Shown: in pieces, positions 48,763-59,732 of the stretch
Position numbering within the stretch: the first letter of the stretch is position 1
Layout: each line of letters starts with the position of its first letter
Assembly (NCBI RefSeq): GCF_900637205.1
Contig: NZ_LR134355.1
Coordinates: forward strand, 806,001 to 870,000
Length of the DNA: 64,000 nt
Direction of reading: 5' to 3'
Source: Mycolicibacterium chitae
Lineage (GTDB): Bacteria > Actinomycetota > Actinomycetes > Mycobacteriales > Mycobacteriaceae
Notes under the pieces: generated by a model
Told to the model about the DNA's origin: nothing
Databases searched by the model: none
What the model saw: the letters and a program-made list of their open reading frames with translations, nothing else
Program-made: the position numbers and the translations under genes

Positions 48763-50211
48763 ATGGACACCACCAAGCTGCTGTCATCGGTACCGACGGG
48801 CCTGTGGATCGGGGGTGTCGAACGCGAAGCCGCGGCGCAGTTCGACGTCTTCAACCCCGCGACCGGTGAAGTGCTCACCCAGGTGGCCGACGCCACTGTC
48901 GCCGACGGGATCGCCGCCGTGGAGGCGGCGACGGCCGTGCAGGACGACTGGGCCGCCACCCCGCCGCGCGAGCGCGGCGAGATCCTGCGTTCGGTCTTCG
49001 AGACCATCACCGCCCATGCCGACGACATCGCCGCGCTGATGACCCTCGAGATGGGCAAGGTGCTCGCCGAGAGCAAGGGCGAGGTCAAGTACGGCGCCGA
49101 GTTCTTCCGCTGGTTCGCCGAGGAGGCCGTGCGCATCGACGGCCGCTACACCGGCAGCCCCGCGGGCACCGGCCGCATCCTGGTGAGCAAGGCGCCGGTG
49201 GGGCTCTGCTACGCGATCACCCCGTGGAACTTCCCGCTGGCCATGGGCACCCGCAAGATCGGTCCCGCCGTGGCCGCCGGTTGCACGATGATCGTCAAGC
49301 CGGCCCAGGAGACGCCGCTGACCATGCTGCTGCTTGCCAAGCTGATGGACGAGGCCGGGCTGCCCAAGGGCGTGCTGTCGGTCCTGCCGACCTCCAAGCC
49401 CGGCGATCTGACCGGCGCCCTGATCGACGACGGACGGCTGCGCAAGCTGACCTTCACCGGCTCCACCGGCGTCGGCAAGGCCCTGGTCAAGCAGTCGGCC
49501 GACAAGCTGCTGCGGACCTCGATGGAACTCGGCGGCAACGCGCCGTTCATCGTGTTCGACGACGCCGATCTGGACGCCGCGGTCGACGGCGCGATCCTGG
49601 CCAAGATGCGCAACGGCGGCGAGGCCTGCACGGCGGCCAACCGCTTCCACGTCGCCAACCCCGTGCGGGCCGAGTTCACCGAGAAGCTGGTCAAGCGGAT
49701 GAGCGAGTTCACCCTGGGGGACGGGCTGAAGGACGGCTCCACGCTGGGGCCGCTGATCAACACCAAGCAGGTCAAGACCGTCGAGGACCTGGTGTCCGAC
49801 GCGGTGGCCAAGGGTGCGACGGTGGCCGTGGGCGGCGTCGCACCGGAGGGGCCGGGCAATTTCTACCCGGCCACGGTGCTCACCGACGTCGCACCCGAAT
49901 CACGCATCCTCAAGGAGGAGGTGTTCGGGCCCGTCGCGCCGATCGTGGGGTTCGACACCGAGGAGGAGGCCATCGCGGTGGCCAACGACACCGACTACGG
50001 CCTGGCGGCCTACATCTACACGCAGTCCCTGGACCGGGCGCTGCGGGTGGCCGAGGCCATCGAATCGGGGATGGTCGGCGTCAACCGCGGGGTGATCTCG
50101 GACGCGGCGGCGCCGTTCGGCGGCATTAAGGAGTCCGGCTTCGGGCGCGAGGGCGGTATCGAGGGCATCGAGGAATACCTCGACACCAAGTACATCGCCT
50201 TCACCCAGTAG
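48763..50211 (+). CDS. NAD(P)-dependent succinate-semialdehyde dehydrogenase-like aldehyde dehydrogenase
   Basis: 482 residues of the classical aldehyde dehydrogenase family. Catalytic Glu in [16 protein letters not shown] and Cys in [14 protein letters not shown], cofactor loop [11 protein letters not shown], and the C-terminal [15 protein letters not shown]. It resembles GabD-type succinate-semialdehyde dehydrogenases. ATG 48763 is preceded by a G-rich ribosome site. It is divergent from pgi, with 28 bases between start codons, and its transcript ends at the hairpin at 50216-50258. Substrate assignment is by similarity only. Confidence 0.85.
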   Translation: MDTTKLLSSVPTGLWIGGVEREAAAQFDVFNPATGEVLTQVADATVADGIAAVEAATAVQDDWAATPPRERGEILRSVFETITAHADDIAALMTLEMGKVLAESKGEVKYGAEFFRWFAEEAVRIDGRYTGSPAGTGRILVSKAPVGLCYAITPWNFPLAMGTRKIGPAVAAGCTMIVKPAQETPLTMLLLAKLMDEAGLPKGVLSVLPTSKPGDLTGALIDDGRLRKLTFTGSTGVGKALVKQSADKLLRTSMELGGNAPFIVFDDADLDAAVDGAILAKMRNGGEACTAANRFHVANPVRAEFTEKLVKRMSEFTLGDGLKDGSTLGPLINTKQVKTVEDLVSDAVAKGATVAVGGVAPEGPGNFYPATVLTDVAPESRILKEEVFGPVAPIVGFDTEEEAIAVANDTDYGLAAYIYTQSLDRALRVAEAIESGMVGVNRGVISDAAAPFGGIKESGFGREGGIEGIEEYLDTKYIAFTQ

Positions 50212-50215
50212 CGAA

Positions 50216-50258
50216 TTCGGTGCGCTGGGTTGCGCTCACCGCGCCTTAGCGCACCGAA
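50216..50258. terminator. Bidirectional hairpin between convergent genes
   Basis: Perfect 11-base arms TTCGGTGCGCT (50216-50226) and AGCGCACCGAA (50248-50258) with a 21-base loop, between the 3' ends of the aldehyde dehydrogenase and chorismate mutase genes. Confidence 0.65.
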
Positions 50259-50270
50259 ATCCCAGGTAGA

Positions 50271-50531
50271 TCAGTGGCCGAGGCGGCCGCGGCCCATGCG
50301 CAGCAGCAGCATGGCCAGGTCCTTGCCGTCGGGGCCGAGCGTGCTGTAGCGCTCGATGACCTTCATCTCCCGGCTGTGCACCAGCCGCGTGCCGCCGGAG
50401 GCCATCCGGGCCTTGCCGATCAGCTTGGATACCTCGGTGCGCCGCTGCACCGCGGCCAGGATCTCGGCGTCCAGCCGGTCGATCTCGCCGCGCAGGGCAT
50501 CGACGTCGGTCTCGGTGCTGTCCACGCTCAT
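50271..50531 (-). CDS. Chorismate mutase (AroQ class, Rv0948c-like)
   Basis: 86 residues. Three-helix AroQ chorismate mutase: VDALRGEIDRLDAEILAAVQRR with the N-terminal catalytic Arg, then SKLIGKARMASGGTRLVHSREMKVIERY with active-site Lys/Arg. It catalyses chorismate to prephenate for Phe/Tyr synthesis in the cytosol. The M. tuberculosis protein is weak alone and is activated by binding DAHP synthase through its C-terminus (RMGRGRLGH), which is conserved here, so the same complex is likely. Confidence 0.93.
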   Translation of the reverse strand: MSVDSTETDVDALRGEIDRLDAEILAAVQRRTEVSKLIGKARMASGGTRLVHSREMKVIERYSTLGPDGKDLAMLLLRMGRGRLGH

Positions 50532-50664
50532 TGCGTCATCCTCTGCCTACTCGCTGTTGCCCGTAGAGAAAATCGCCACCGCGCATCGAGCACCAATCGA
50601 GTGTGCCACCGATGGTCGTGCCAGCGCAAAGGTGTCGGGCCGGAGCGGTAGGTTTACAGACGAT

Positions 50665-53010
50665 ATGACTTCGTTTTCACCGTCGACCGCCAGCGAGACC
50701 GACCAACTTCTGGAGGGCCTCAACCCGCAGCAGCGCCAGGCCGTCCTGCACGAGGGCACCCCGCTGTTGATCGTGGCCGGCGCCGGCTCGGGAAAGACGG
50801 CCGTGCTGACGCGGCGGATCGCCTACCTGCTGGCCGCGCGGGACGCCGGCGTCGGGCAGATCCTGGCCATCACCTTCACCAACAAGGCCGCCGCGGAGAT
50901 GCGCGAGCGGGTGGTCGACCTCGTCGGCCCGCGCGCCCGCTCGATGTGGGTGTCGACGTTCCACTCCACGTGCGTGCGCATCCTGCGCAACCAGGCCTCG
51001 CTGCTGCCCGGGCTCAACTCGAATTTCTCCATCTACGACGCCGACGACTCGCGCCGGCTGCTCATGATGATCGCCAAGGACATGGGCCTGGACGTCAAGC
51101 GGTACTCGCCGCGGCTGCTGGCCAACTCCATCTCGAACCTGAAGAACGAGCTGATCGACCCCGAGCAGGCCGTCGCCGAGCTCAGCGATGTCTCCGACGA
51201 TCTGCACCGGACGGTCGCCTCGGTCTACGGCGAGTACCAGCGCCGGCTGCGGGCCGCCAACGCGTTGGACTTCGACGACCTGATCGGGGAGACGGTCGGC
51301 ATCCTGCAGGCCTTCCCGCAGATCGCGCAGTACTACCGCCGCCGGTTCCGGCACATCCTGGTCGACGAGTACCAGGACACCAACCACGCCCAGTACGTGC
51401 TGGTGCGCGAGCTGGTCGGGACCGAGGCGACCCAGGACGGGATCGCCCCGGGTGAGCTGTGCGTCGTCGGCGACGCCGACCAGTCGATCTACGCGTTCCG
51501 CGGCGCGACGATCCGCAACATCGAGGACTTCGAGCGCGACTTCCCGAACGCCACGACCATCCTGCTGGAGCAGAACTACCGGTCGACCCAGAACATCCTC
51601 AACGCGGCCAACTCGGTCATCGCCCGCAACGCCGGGCGCCGCGACAAGCGGCTGTGGACCGACGCCGGCGAGGGCGAGCTGATCGTCGGCTACGTCGCCG
51701 ACAACGAGCACGACGAGGCGCGGTTCGTTGCCGAAGAGATCGACTCGCTGCGGGACCGCGGCGAGATCAGCTATAACGACGTCGCGGTGTTCTACCGCAC
51801 CAACAACTCCTCGCGCGCCCTCGAAGAGGTCTTCATCAGGGCCGGAATTCCGTACAAAGTCGTTGGGGGCGTGCGCTTTTACGAGCGCAAGGAGATCCGC
51901 GACATCGTGGCCTACCTACGGGTGCTGGACAACCCGGGTGACTCGGTGAGCATGCGCCGGATCCTCAACACGCCGCGGCGCGGTATCGGCGACCGGGCCG
52001 AGGCCTGCGTCGCGGTCTACGCCGAGAACACCGGCGCGAACTTCAACGACGCCCTGCAGGCCGCCGCCGAGGGCAAGGTGCCGATGCTCAACACCCGCTC
52101 CGAGAAGGCGATCGCCGCGTTCGTGGAGTTGCTCGACGGGTTGCGCGGCAAGCTCGACGACGAACTCGGGGACCTGGTGGAGGCGGTGCTCGACCGCAGC
52201 GGCTACCGCCAATCGCTGGAGTCGTCGTCGGACCCGCAGGACCTCGCCCGGCTGGACAACCTCAACGAACTCGTCAGCGTCGCACACGAATTCAGCATCG
52301 ACCGGGCCAACGCCGCCGCGCTGGCCGAGTCCGAGGGTGATGACGCCCCGGTCGACGAGGACGTCCCCGAGACGGGCGTGCTCGCCGAGTTCCTGGAACG
52401 GGTGTCGTTGGTGGCCGACACCGACGAGATCCCCGAAGAGGGCGCGGGCGTGGTCACCATGATGACGCTGCACACCGCCAAGGGGCTCGAGTTCCCGGTG
52501 GTGTTCGTGATCGGTTGGGAGGACGGCATGTTCCCGCACATGCGGGCGCTCGGCGATCCGACCGAACTGTCCGAGGAACGACGGCTGGCCTACGTCGGGA
52601 TCACCCGGGCGCGGCAGCGGCTGCACCTCAGCCGCGCCAAGGTGCGCTCGTCGTGGGGACAGCCGATGCTCAACCCGGAATCCCGCTTCCTGCGCGAGAT
52701 TCCGCAGGAACTGATCGATTGGCGCCGCACCGAGCAGGCCGCGGCGTTCAGCGCACCGGGCCGCCTCTCGGGTGGCGGCACGTCCTTCGGTGGTGGGTCG
52801 TCGCGTCCGGCGCCGAGCCGGCCGGCGGCCGCGCGCAACCGCCCGCTGATCGTGCTGGCGCCGGGGGACCGGGTGACCCACGACAAGTACGGGCTCGGTC
52901 GCGTCGAGGAGGTCACCGGGGCCGGGGAGTCGGCGATGTCGCTGATCGACTTCGGCAGCGCCGGGCGGGTCAAGCTGATGCACAACCACGCCCCGATCAG
53001 CAAGCTGTAG
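50665..53010 (+). CDS. uvrD1: ATP-dependent DNA helicase UvrD1/PcrA
   Basis: 781 residues, superfamily 1A helicase. Walker A VAGAGSGKTAVLTRR, motif II VDEYQDTNHAQY, motif III GDADQSIYAFRGA, motif IV QNYRSTQNIL, and motifs V/VI in TLHTAKGLEFPVVF and VGITRARQRL. The C-terminal PGDRVTHDKYGLGRVEEV is the Tudor-like domain that contacts RNA polymerase. Mycobacterial UvrD1 is known to be stimulated by Ku, encoded 13 kb away. ATG 50665 is used; the frame is open far upstream without helicase similarity. Confidence 0.95.
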   Translation: MTSFSPSTASETDQLLEGLNPQQRQAVLHEGTPLLIVAGAGSGKTAVLTRRIAYLLAARDAGVGQILAITFTNKAAAEMRERVVDLVGPRARSMWVSTFHSTCVRILRNQASLLPGLNSNFSIYDADDSRRLLMMIAKDMGLDVKRYSPRLLANSISNLKNELIDPEQAVAELSDVSDDLHRTVASVYGEYQRRLRAANALDFDDLIGETVGILQAFPQIAQYYRRRFRHILVDEYQDTNHAQYVLVRELVGTEATQDGIAPGELCVVGDADQSIYAFRGATIRNIEDFERDFPNATTILLEQNYRSTQNILNAANSVIARNAGRRDKRLWTDAGEGELIVGYVADNEHDEARFVAEEIDSLRDRGEISYNDVAVFYRTNNSSRALEEVFIRAGIPYKVVGGVRFYERKEIRDIVAYLRVLDNPGDSVSMRRILNTPRRGIGDRAEACVAVYAENTGANFNDALQAAAEGKVPMLNTRSEKAIAAFVELLDGLRGKLDDELGDLVEAVLDRSGYRQSLESSSDPQDLARLDNLNELVSVAHEFSIDRANAAALAESEGDDAPVDEDVPETGVLAEFLERVSLVADTDEIPEEGAGVVTMMTLHTAKGLEFPVVFVIGWEDGMFPHMRALGDPTELSEERRLAYVGITRARQRLHLSRAKVRSSWGQPMLNPESRFLREIPQELIDWRRTEQAAAFSAPGRLSGGGTSFGGGSSRPAPSRPAAARNRPLIVLAPGDRVTHDKYGLGRVEEVTGAGESAMSLIDFGSAGRVKLMHNHAPISKL

Positions 53011-53011
53011 C

Positions 53012-53596
53012 TCAGTCGGACTCGGCCCACCGTCGGGTGGCCGGCAGCAGGGCCAGCAGCGCGCTGGCGGCCGGTAGCACCGGGGCGACGTGGACCACCC
53101 AGGGGATCTGCGCGCCCGCGATGAACACGCCGCCGAAACCGAGCAGCGCGACCAGGGCGCCGATCGCGATCAGGTAGCGGCCCGGCCCGCGCCGCAACAG
53201 CAACAGCACAATGCCCGTCGCGGTTGCCGCGGCGAACACTAAGGCCAGGAAAGCGACTGCGGCACAGAACAATCGGTCGGTGCTCCACCACCCGGTGATG
53301 AGGCTGGTCGCCAGCACCAGGGTCGCCCACGCGCTGATCATCGCGACCACGCAGGCCGCCACCGCGGTGCCCGGACCCGCAGGCTCGGGTTTTATGGGCC
53401 GCAGCAGACCGGTGGCGGACTCGTCGGCCTGCGGGACGACGGTGGTGGGTGGCGCCACGGGAATGGCTCCGGTCGGGACGCGGCGGATGATGCCGGTCCG
53501 GGCGGCGTCGGTGCCGGTGGGCGCGCGACGAATGATGCGGGTTTCCGCGCCCGAGGGCGGTTCGTCAGGGGAGGGGGGTTTCGGGGGTTCCGTCAA
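53012..53596 (-). CDS. Membrane protein with Pro-rich repeat N-terminus
   Basis: 194 residues. The first 75 are Pro/Thr-rich and disordered, with the element IIRRxPTG repeated (about residues 18, 34) and TGLLRPIKPEP. Then come four membrane helices (about 80-105, 112-135, 140-158, 165-185), ending RRWAESD. No family name is recognised. It lies 5 bases from the M23 peptidase stop on the same strand, so the two are probably co-transcribed and this may be a cell-envelope partner. Confidence 0.65.
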   Translation of the reverse strand: MTEPPKPPSPDEPPSGAETRIIRRAPTGTDAARTGIIRRVPTGAIPVAPPTTVVPQADESATGLLRPIKPEPAGPGTAVAACVVAMISAWATLVLATSLITGWWSTDRLFCAAVAFLALVFAAATATGIVLLLLRRGPGRYLIAIGALVALLGFGGVFIAGAQIPWVVHVAPVLPAASALLALLPATRRWAESD

Positions 53597-53600
53597 CGGC

Positions 53601-54602
53601 TCAGCCGGCGTAGCCGCCGACGCTGATGCCGCGCTGCGCGAGCCACGGCACCGGGTCGATGCGGTCGGTGCCGTTGGGCATGACCTCGAAGTGGCAGTGC
53701 GGGCCGGTGGAGAAGCCGCGGTTGCCGATGGTGGCGATCTGGTCGCCGGCCATCACGGCCTGCCCGGCGCTGACCGTCCAGGTGTTCACGTGGCCGTAGA
53801 GGGTCACGGTGCCGTCGCGGTGGCGAAGCTTGACCACCGCGCCGTACCCAGCGGTGGGGCCGGCCTCGATGACGACGCCGTCGGCCACCGCATAGATGGG
53901 GGTGCCGATGGGGCCGGCGATGTCGACGCCGGCGTGCAGCGCGCCCCAGCGGTAGCCGAAGCCGGAGGTGAAGATGCCGTTGGTGGGCTTGACGAACAGC
54001 GGGGCGGACAGTCGGGCTTCCCGCTCGGCACGCTCCTGCGCGTAGGCGGCGCCCTTGGCGAGTTCCTCGGAGTGCACGCTGCTGCTCGCGACGGGGGTGA
54101 CGCTGACGACCTGCACGCCGCGCGGGGCATCGGGGGCGGCGGTACCCGGCACGGTGGTGTCGGAGGCCAGCACGGCCTTGGCCGAGGCCTCGTCGGACGG
54201 GTTGATGGCGGTGTGGGCCGCGGCGGCCGCGGCTCCGGCCGCCATCGCGGCGATCATGACGCGGCCCTTCAGGGCGCTGGCCGCAGGCTTGCGGTGCTGG
54301 CCGCCACTCACGCGCGGGATGACGTCAGTGGCGTCGGGGTCATGGATGACGTTGATGTCCATCCGGCGCATCAGCGTCAGCGGCATCTCGTCGGTGTCGG
54401 CGACGTCGTCGAGTTCCGGGGCGCGCAGGATTTCGGCCTCCGAGCCGAAGGCGCCGCCGTGGAAGTCGAGGTCATCGAGTCGACCGAACTCGTTGAACGG
54501 CACGATGTCGGTCACTTCGTTGGAGTGGAAATCAAGATCGTTCGGGCGGGCCTTCGTCGACGTTTGCGCATGTGAGCGCGGTGTCGAACGATGCGTTGCC
54601 AA
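53601..54602 (-). CDS. M23-family (LytM) peptidoglycan endopeptidase (Rv0950c-like)
   Basis: 333 residues from TTG 54602. The C-terminal 125 residues form the M23 peptidase: zinc ligands in HAGVDIAG and PHCHFEVMPNG, GYRWGALH, VYGH-type strand LYGHVNTWTVSAG. A single membrane anchor (RVMIAAMAAGAAAAAAHTA) precedes an extracytoplasmic spacer; the N-terminal 120 residues are cytosolic, with NDLDFH and DDLDFH repeated. The start is uncertain: the frame is open to 54749, but codon use there is unlike coding sequence, and the repeat argues for a start upstream of the GTG at 54515. Confidence 0.82.
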   Translation of the reverse strand: MATHRSTPRSHAQTSTKARPNDLDFHSNEVTDIVPFNEFGRLDDLDFHGGAFGSEAEILRAPELDDVADTDEMPLTLMRRMDINVIHDPDATDVIPRVSGGQHRKPAASALKGRVMIAAMAAGAAAAAAHTAINPSDEASAKAVLASDTTVPGTAAPDAPRGVQVVSVTPVASSSVHSEELAKGAAYAQERAEREARLSAPLFVKPTNGIFTSGFGYRWGALHAGVDIAGPIGTPIYAVADGVVIEAGPTAGYGAVVKLRHRDGTVTLYGHVNTWTVSAGQAVMAGDQIATIGNRGFSTGPHCHFEVMPNGTDRIDPVPWLAQRGISVGGYAG

Positions 54603-54866
54603 CCTGAAACGTCCCTTGCGTCGTGACCAAAGCGTTACCGAAGCCAGGAGAGACGTTAACCAAATTCCAATGAAGGTGGCAACCCAAAGGGGTATTCCGC
54701 GGCGGAATGTGACTTGTATCACGAGTATCCGCGCGGTGACATCTACCACAACACTGGTGGGTGGTGCGAGTCGATCGCAACCGTGTCGATAAAGTTCCCC
54801 GAGGCTTCAAGCCTCAAACCGTCATCGCCGTCAAGCCGGCAGAGACTGTGCCCTAGTTAGGAAGAT

Positions 54867-56030
<1,164 letters not shown>

Positions 56031-56042
56031 GGGAGTTTGCAG

Positions 56043-56945
56043 ATGTCTATCTTTTTGAACAAGGACTCCAAGGTCATCGTCCAGGGCATCACCGGCGGCG
56101 AGGGCACCAAGCACACCGCGCTGATGCTCAAGGCCGGCACCCAGGTGGTCGGCGGCGTCAACGCCCGCAAGGCCGGAACCACCGTGTCCCACAAGGACAA
56201 AGACGGTAATGACGTCGAGCTGCCGGTCTTCGGTTCGGTGGCCGAGGCCATGAAGGAGACCGGCGCCGACGTGTCGATCGCCTTCGTCCCGCCGGCCTTC
56301 TCCAAGGACGCCATCATCGAGGCCATCGACGCCGAGATCCCGCTGCTGGTGGTCATCACCGAGGGAATCCCGGTGCAGGACACCGCGTATGCGTGGGCCT
56401 ACAACGTCGAGAAGGGTGAGAAGACCCGGATCATCGGCCCGAACTGCCCCGGCATCATCACCCCCGGTGAGTCGCTGGTCGGCATCACGCCGAACAACAT
56501 CACCGGCAAGGGCCCGATCGGTCTGGTGTCGAAGTCCGGCACGCTGACCTACCAGATGATGTACGAGCTGCGCGATCTCGGCTTCTCCACCGCCATCGGC
56601 ATCGGCGGCGACCCGGTCATCGGCACCACCCACATCGACGCCATCGCGGCGTTCGAGAAGGACCCGGAGACCAAGGTCATCGTGATGATCGGCGAGATCG
56701 GCGGCGACGCCGAGGAGCGGGCCGCCGACTACATCAAGGCCAACGTCACCAAGCCGGTCGTCGGCTACGTCGCGGGCTTCACCGCCCCGGAGGGCAAGAC
56801 CATGGGCCACGCCGGCGCCATCGTCTCCGGCTCGTCGGGCACCGCCGCGGCCAAGCAGGAGGCCCTCGAGGCCGCCGGCGTGAAGGTCGGCAAGACCCCG
56901 TCGGCCACCGCCAAGCTGGCCCGGGAGATCCTGGAAAGCCTGTAG
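56043..56945 (+). CDS. sucD: Succinyl-CoA synthetase alpha subunit
   Basis: 300 residues. Starts [25 protein letters not shown]. The CoA-binding Rossmann domain is followed by [10 protein letters not shown] and the phosphohistidine in [18 protein letters not shown] near residue 255. It makes succinyl-CoA interconvertible with succinate together with SucC, generating ATP or GTP. ATG 56043 has GGGAG at 56032-56036; the upstream in-frame start 6 bases earlier is less well spaced. Confidence 0.96.
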   Translation: MSIFLNKDSKVIVQGITGGEGTKHTALMLKAGTQVVGGVNARKAGTTVSHKDKDGNDVELPVFGSVAEAMKETGADVSIAFVPPAFSKDAIIEAIDAEIPLLVVITEGIPVQDTAYAWAYNVEKGEKTRIIGPNCPGIITPGESLVGITPNNITGKGPIGLVSKSGTLTYQMMYELRDLGFSTAIGIGGDPVIGTTHIDAIAAFEKDPETKVIVMIGEIGGDAEERAADYIKANVTKPVVGYVAGFTAPEGKTMGHAGAIVSGSSGTAAAKQEALEAAGVKVGKTPSATAKLAREILESL

Positions 56946-56950
56946 GGGCA

Positions 56951-58873
56951 CTACCCCTTCATCTTGCGCGAGCGTGCGTGTTCTCCGGAACGCGCACGCT
57001 CGCCGAGGTTTTGGGCCAGGAATCGCTCGACCGCGCGGTACAGCTCGATCTGGTTGTCGGAGTTGAGGAATCCATGTCCCTCGTCCTCCTTGACCAGGTA
57101 CTCGACCTCCACGCCGCGGGCGCGCAGCGCCGCGACCATGTTGTCGGACTCGGCCTGCACCACCCGAGAATCATTGGCGCCCTGCACAACCAGCAGCGGT
57201 GTGCGGATCTTCTCGACATAGGTGATCGGTGAACGGGCCAGCATGTCCGCCTCCTGCTGCGGATCCGACGGGTCCCCGACGTACCGGTACCAGTTGTTGG
57301 TCAGGAACGGTCGGGCCACGTTCGGCAGGGTCCGCATGAAGTTCGCCAGGTTCGAGATGCCGACGTAGTCGATGGCCGCGGCGAAGACGTCCGGGGTGAA
57401 CGTCACCCCCACCAGGGCCGTGTAGCCCCCGTAGGACCCGCCGAAGATCGCCACCCGGTCGCGGTCGGCATAACCTTGGTCGACGGCCCACTGGACGGCG
57501 TCGATCAGGTCATCGTGCATCTTGCCGGCGAACTCGCCGATCGCCGCCTGGGTGAAGGATTTTCCGTAGCCGGTGGAACCGCGAAAGTTCACCTGTAGCA
57601 CCGCGTATCCGCGGTTGGCCAGCAGTTGCACCTCCGGCTGGAAAGTCCACGCGTCGCGGGCCCATGGGCCGCCGTGGACCAGCAGGACCATGGGGAGGTC
57701 GGTGGGTTCGATGCCGATCGGCAGCGTCAGATACCCGTGCAGTTCGAGTCCGTCGCGCGCGGCGAAGCGCACCGGCGTCATCGGTGCCAGCGTGTCGGGG
57801 TCCAGTCGCGGATAGGGACGGAACAGCAGCCTGCTCGCTCCGGTCGTGTGGTTGTAGAAGTAGGTGACGGCGGGGTCGCGATCTCCGGTGAAGCTCACCA
57901 CCCAGCGCTGTCCGCTGTCGTCGGACGTGATCTGCGCCAGGTCGCCGTCCGAGAGTTTGGACAGATTCTTCAGCACCGCAGCGAAATTCGGGTCCAGCGC
58001 GTGGATCACCTGCCGTTGCCCGTAATAGCGCACGCCGAGCAGATCCCCGGTGCGGGCATCGAGGATCAGCGGTGACGGCAGACCCAACTGGACGGACAAC
58101 TCGAGCGTGGGATGGCTGTCGACCTCGGTCTCCGCGCCGGTGTCGACGTCGACGCGGACCAGTCGGATGCGGTCGCGGCCCTTGTTGGAGCCGACCCAGA
58201 TGCCGGTGCCGTCCGGGGTGATCTGGGTGGGGGAGACGCCCACCGGATAGTCGACGCCGGAGTAGCGGGTGATGGCGCGCAGTGTCCCGGAAGTCTTGTC
58301 CCAGCGGGACAGTTCCATATCGCCGTCGGCGGTCATGGCCGAGTTGAACAGTTCGCCGTCGCGGCTGCACAGCCACTCGACGATGTTGCCGGGATTCTCC
58401 GCGAGCAGCGTGAGATCGCCGGTGGCGATGTCCAATTCGTAAGGATCGAACAGTTCGGGATTGCGCTTGTTGAGTTGGACGATGGCCTTGCCCGGCCGCC
58501 CCTTGGGTAGCGTGAGCATGGCCCGCACCCCGGGGAACGGGGTGAGGTCGACGGCCGCGGCGCCCGGGGCGTCGAGGTCGACGCGGTAGACGTGCCAGTT
58601 CTCGTCGCCGCCGCCGTCTTGCAGGTACAGCAGCCACCGCGGATCGTCGGTCCAGTAATAGATGTACACGCTGCGTGCCGCGTCGGCGGTGACACAGCGG
58701 GCGTCGTCCGCCAAATCGCCTGTTGCACTGATGCTTTGCACCCAGATGTTCAGGCGGTCGTTGCGCCACGGCGCCAGGTAGGCGATGCGGTGGCCGTCCG
58801 GCGCTATCGTCGCGAGGAGCCGCTCGGGTGGGCTGAAGAAGTCCTCCACCGAGATCAGTTCGGGCATTGTCAT
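56951..58873 (-). CDS. Prolyl oligopeptidase-family serine peptidase (S9)
   Basis: 640 residues. N-terminal beta-propeller-like region (about 1-370) and a C-terminal alpha/beta-hydrolase domain. Catalytic Ser in FGGSYGGYTAL near residue 480, Asp in QGANDSRVVQ and His in DEGHGFLN. Loops YLTLPIG and NFRGSTGYGK fit the S9C acylaminoacyl-peptidase group. No signal peptide is seen, so it is cytosolic. It lies 18 bases after the TetR gene on the same strand and shares its twin operators, so it is probably induced by that regulator's ligand. Confidence 0.88.
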   Translation of the reverse strand: MTMPELISVEDFFSPPERLLATIAPDGHRIAYLAPWRNDRLNIWVQSISATGDLADDARCVTADAARSVYIYYWTDDPRWLLYLQDGGGDENWHVYRVDLDAPGAAAVDLTPFPGVRAMLTLPKGRPGKAIVQLNKRNPELFDPYELDIATGDLTLLAENPGNIVEWLCSRDGELFNSAMTADGDMELSRWDKTSGTLRAITRYSGVDYPVGVSPTQITPDGTGIWVGSNKGRDRIRLVRVDVDTGAETEVDSHPTLELSVQLGLPSPLILDARTGDLLGVRYYGQRQVIHALDPNFAAVLKNLSKLSDGDLAQITSDDSGQRWVVSFTGDRDPAVTYFYNHTTGASRLLFRPYPRLDPDTLAPMTPVRFAARDGLELHGYLTLPIGIEPTDLPMVLLVHGGPWARDAWTFQPEVQLLANRGYAVLQVNFRGSTGYGKSFTQAAIGEFAGKMHDDLIDAVQWAVDQGYADRDRVAIFGGSYGGYTALVGVTFTPDVFAAAIDYVGISNLANFMRTLPNVARPFLTNNWYRYVGDPSDPQQEADMLARSPITYVEKIRTPLLVVQGANDSRVVQAESDNMVAALRARGVEVEYLVKEDEGHGFLNSDNQIELYRAVERFLAQNLGERARSGEHARSRKMKG

Positions 58874-58891
58874 GTGAGTCCTTTCGGGTGA

Positions 58892-59506
58892 TCAGGTGGA
58901 GACGGGTCCGCCGAGTCGGCCGTTGGTGGCTTCCCGGATGGCGCGGTCGATGAGCGCGAGTGCCTCCTGCGCGGTGACCATCTCCTTCTCGACGATCACC
59001 GCTCGGCTGACGTCCTCGTCGACCACGCGGAATGCCGCGGTGACGGCTGCCGCGCAGAGTCGAACGGTCAGGTCGGACTCGTCGAGGTTCAGGCGCTCGG
59101 CGATGACCGGGAGGAAACCGCGCTCCATCTGGTCGTGCACCATCAGGTACGCCGTTCGCAGGGCCGGTTCGGCCGCCGACATGGTGGCGATGCGCATGGC
59201 GCTGATCTCGTCGGCGACCTCCTGCGGCGTCAACGGATACGCGACGCTGTCGGCGGCGAGGTGATCGGCCAGCGACAACTCCGCCGGCCAGCGTTGCAGC
59301 ATCCCGATGAAGCGATCGACCGTGCGCGTCAGCACGGGTTCCACGCAGCTTTCCTTGGTGCGGAAGTAGCGCCAGATGGTGCGGGTGGAAAGTCCCGCGG
59401 CCGCGGCGATGTCGTCGCCGCTGGTGCCCGCGACCCCACGCTCCCAGAACAACTCGCAGGCCAGACGGGACACGGCCAGCCGGGCCTCGGCGCGCTTGTC
59501 GGTCAT
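58892..59506 (-). CDS. TetR-family regulator of the S9 peptidase operon
   Basis: 204 residues. N-terminal HTH (ARLAVSRLACELFWERGVAG, TSGDDIAAAAGLSTRTIWRYF) and a longer ligand-binding domain. ATG 59506 (MTDKRAEARL) has the near-perfect GGAGGT 7 bases before it. Two identical-length 15-base palindromes lie immediately upstream (59521-59535, 59545-59559), so it almost certainly represses itself and the peptidase downstream. The inducer is unknown. Confidence 0.88.
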   Translation of the reverse strand: MTDKRAEARLAVSRLACELFWERGVAGTSGDDIAAAAGLSTRTIWRYFRTKESCVEPVLTRTVDRFIGMLQRWPAELSLADHLAADSVAYPLTPQEVADEISAMRIATMSAAEPALRTAYLMVHDQMERGFLPVIAERLNLDESDLTVRLCAAAVTAAFRVVDEDVSRAVIVEKEMVTAQEALALIDRAIREATNGRLGGPVST

Positions 59507-59520
59507 GGACACCTCCTTCC

Positions 59521-59559
59521 TGTCACTTAGTGACACCGCCACTGTGTCACTAAGTGACA
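59521..59559. promoter_or_regulatory. Twin palindromic TetR operators
   Basis: TGTCACTTAGTGACA (59521-59535) and TGTCACTAAGTGACA (59545-59559) share perfect 6-base arms TGTCAC/GTGACA and centre-to-centre spacing of 24 bases. They sit 15 bases upstream of the TetR ATG, between it and the divergent thiolase-like gene. Confidence 0.8.
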
Positions 59560-59732
59560 GGGCTTGTCAACGCCGGTGGGTGGGGCGGCGGTTTCCGTCG
59601 GTGCGCGGATATCGGTTAGCCTGACGAATTAGTTGGTGGATGTAATCCGCCAACGTGCGCAAACCCCGTCAGATTGCGGCGTGTCGGGCCGGGGACGCGC
59701 CCGCTCGCGTTGAGAAAAGTGGAGGTTTGCTC

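Noticed and set aside
54515..54749. Start of the M23 peptidase at GTG 54515 or at 54749
   Set aside because: The repeated DLDFH element lies on both sides of 54515, so coding begins upstream; from 54603 to 54749 codon bias is poor. TTG 54602 with AGGGA upstream is the compromise, kept at moderate confidence.
54603..54866. ydaO (c-di-AMP) riboswitch before the M23 gene
   Set aside because: The conserved 3' core I would expect is not visible. Left as a low-interest check only.
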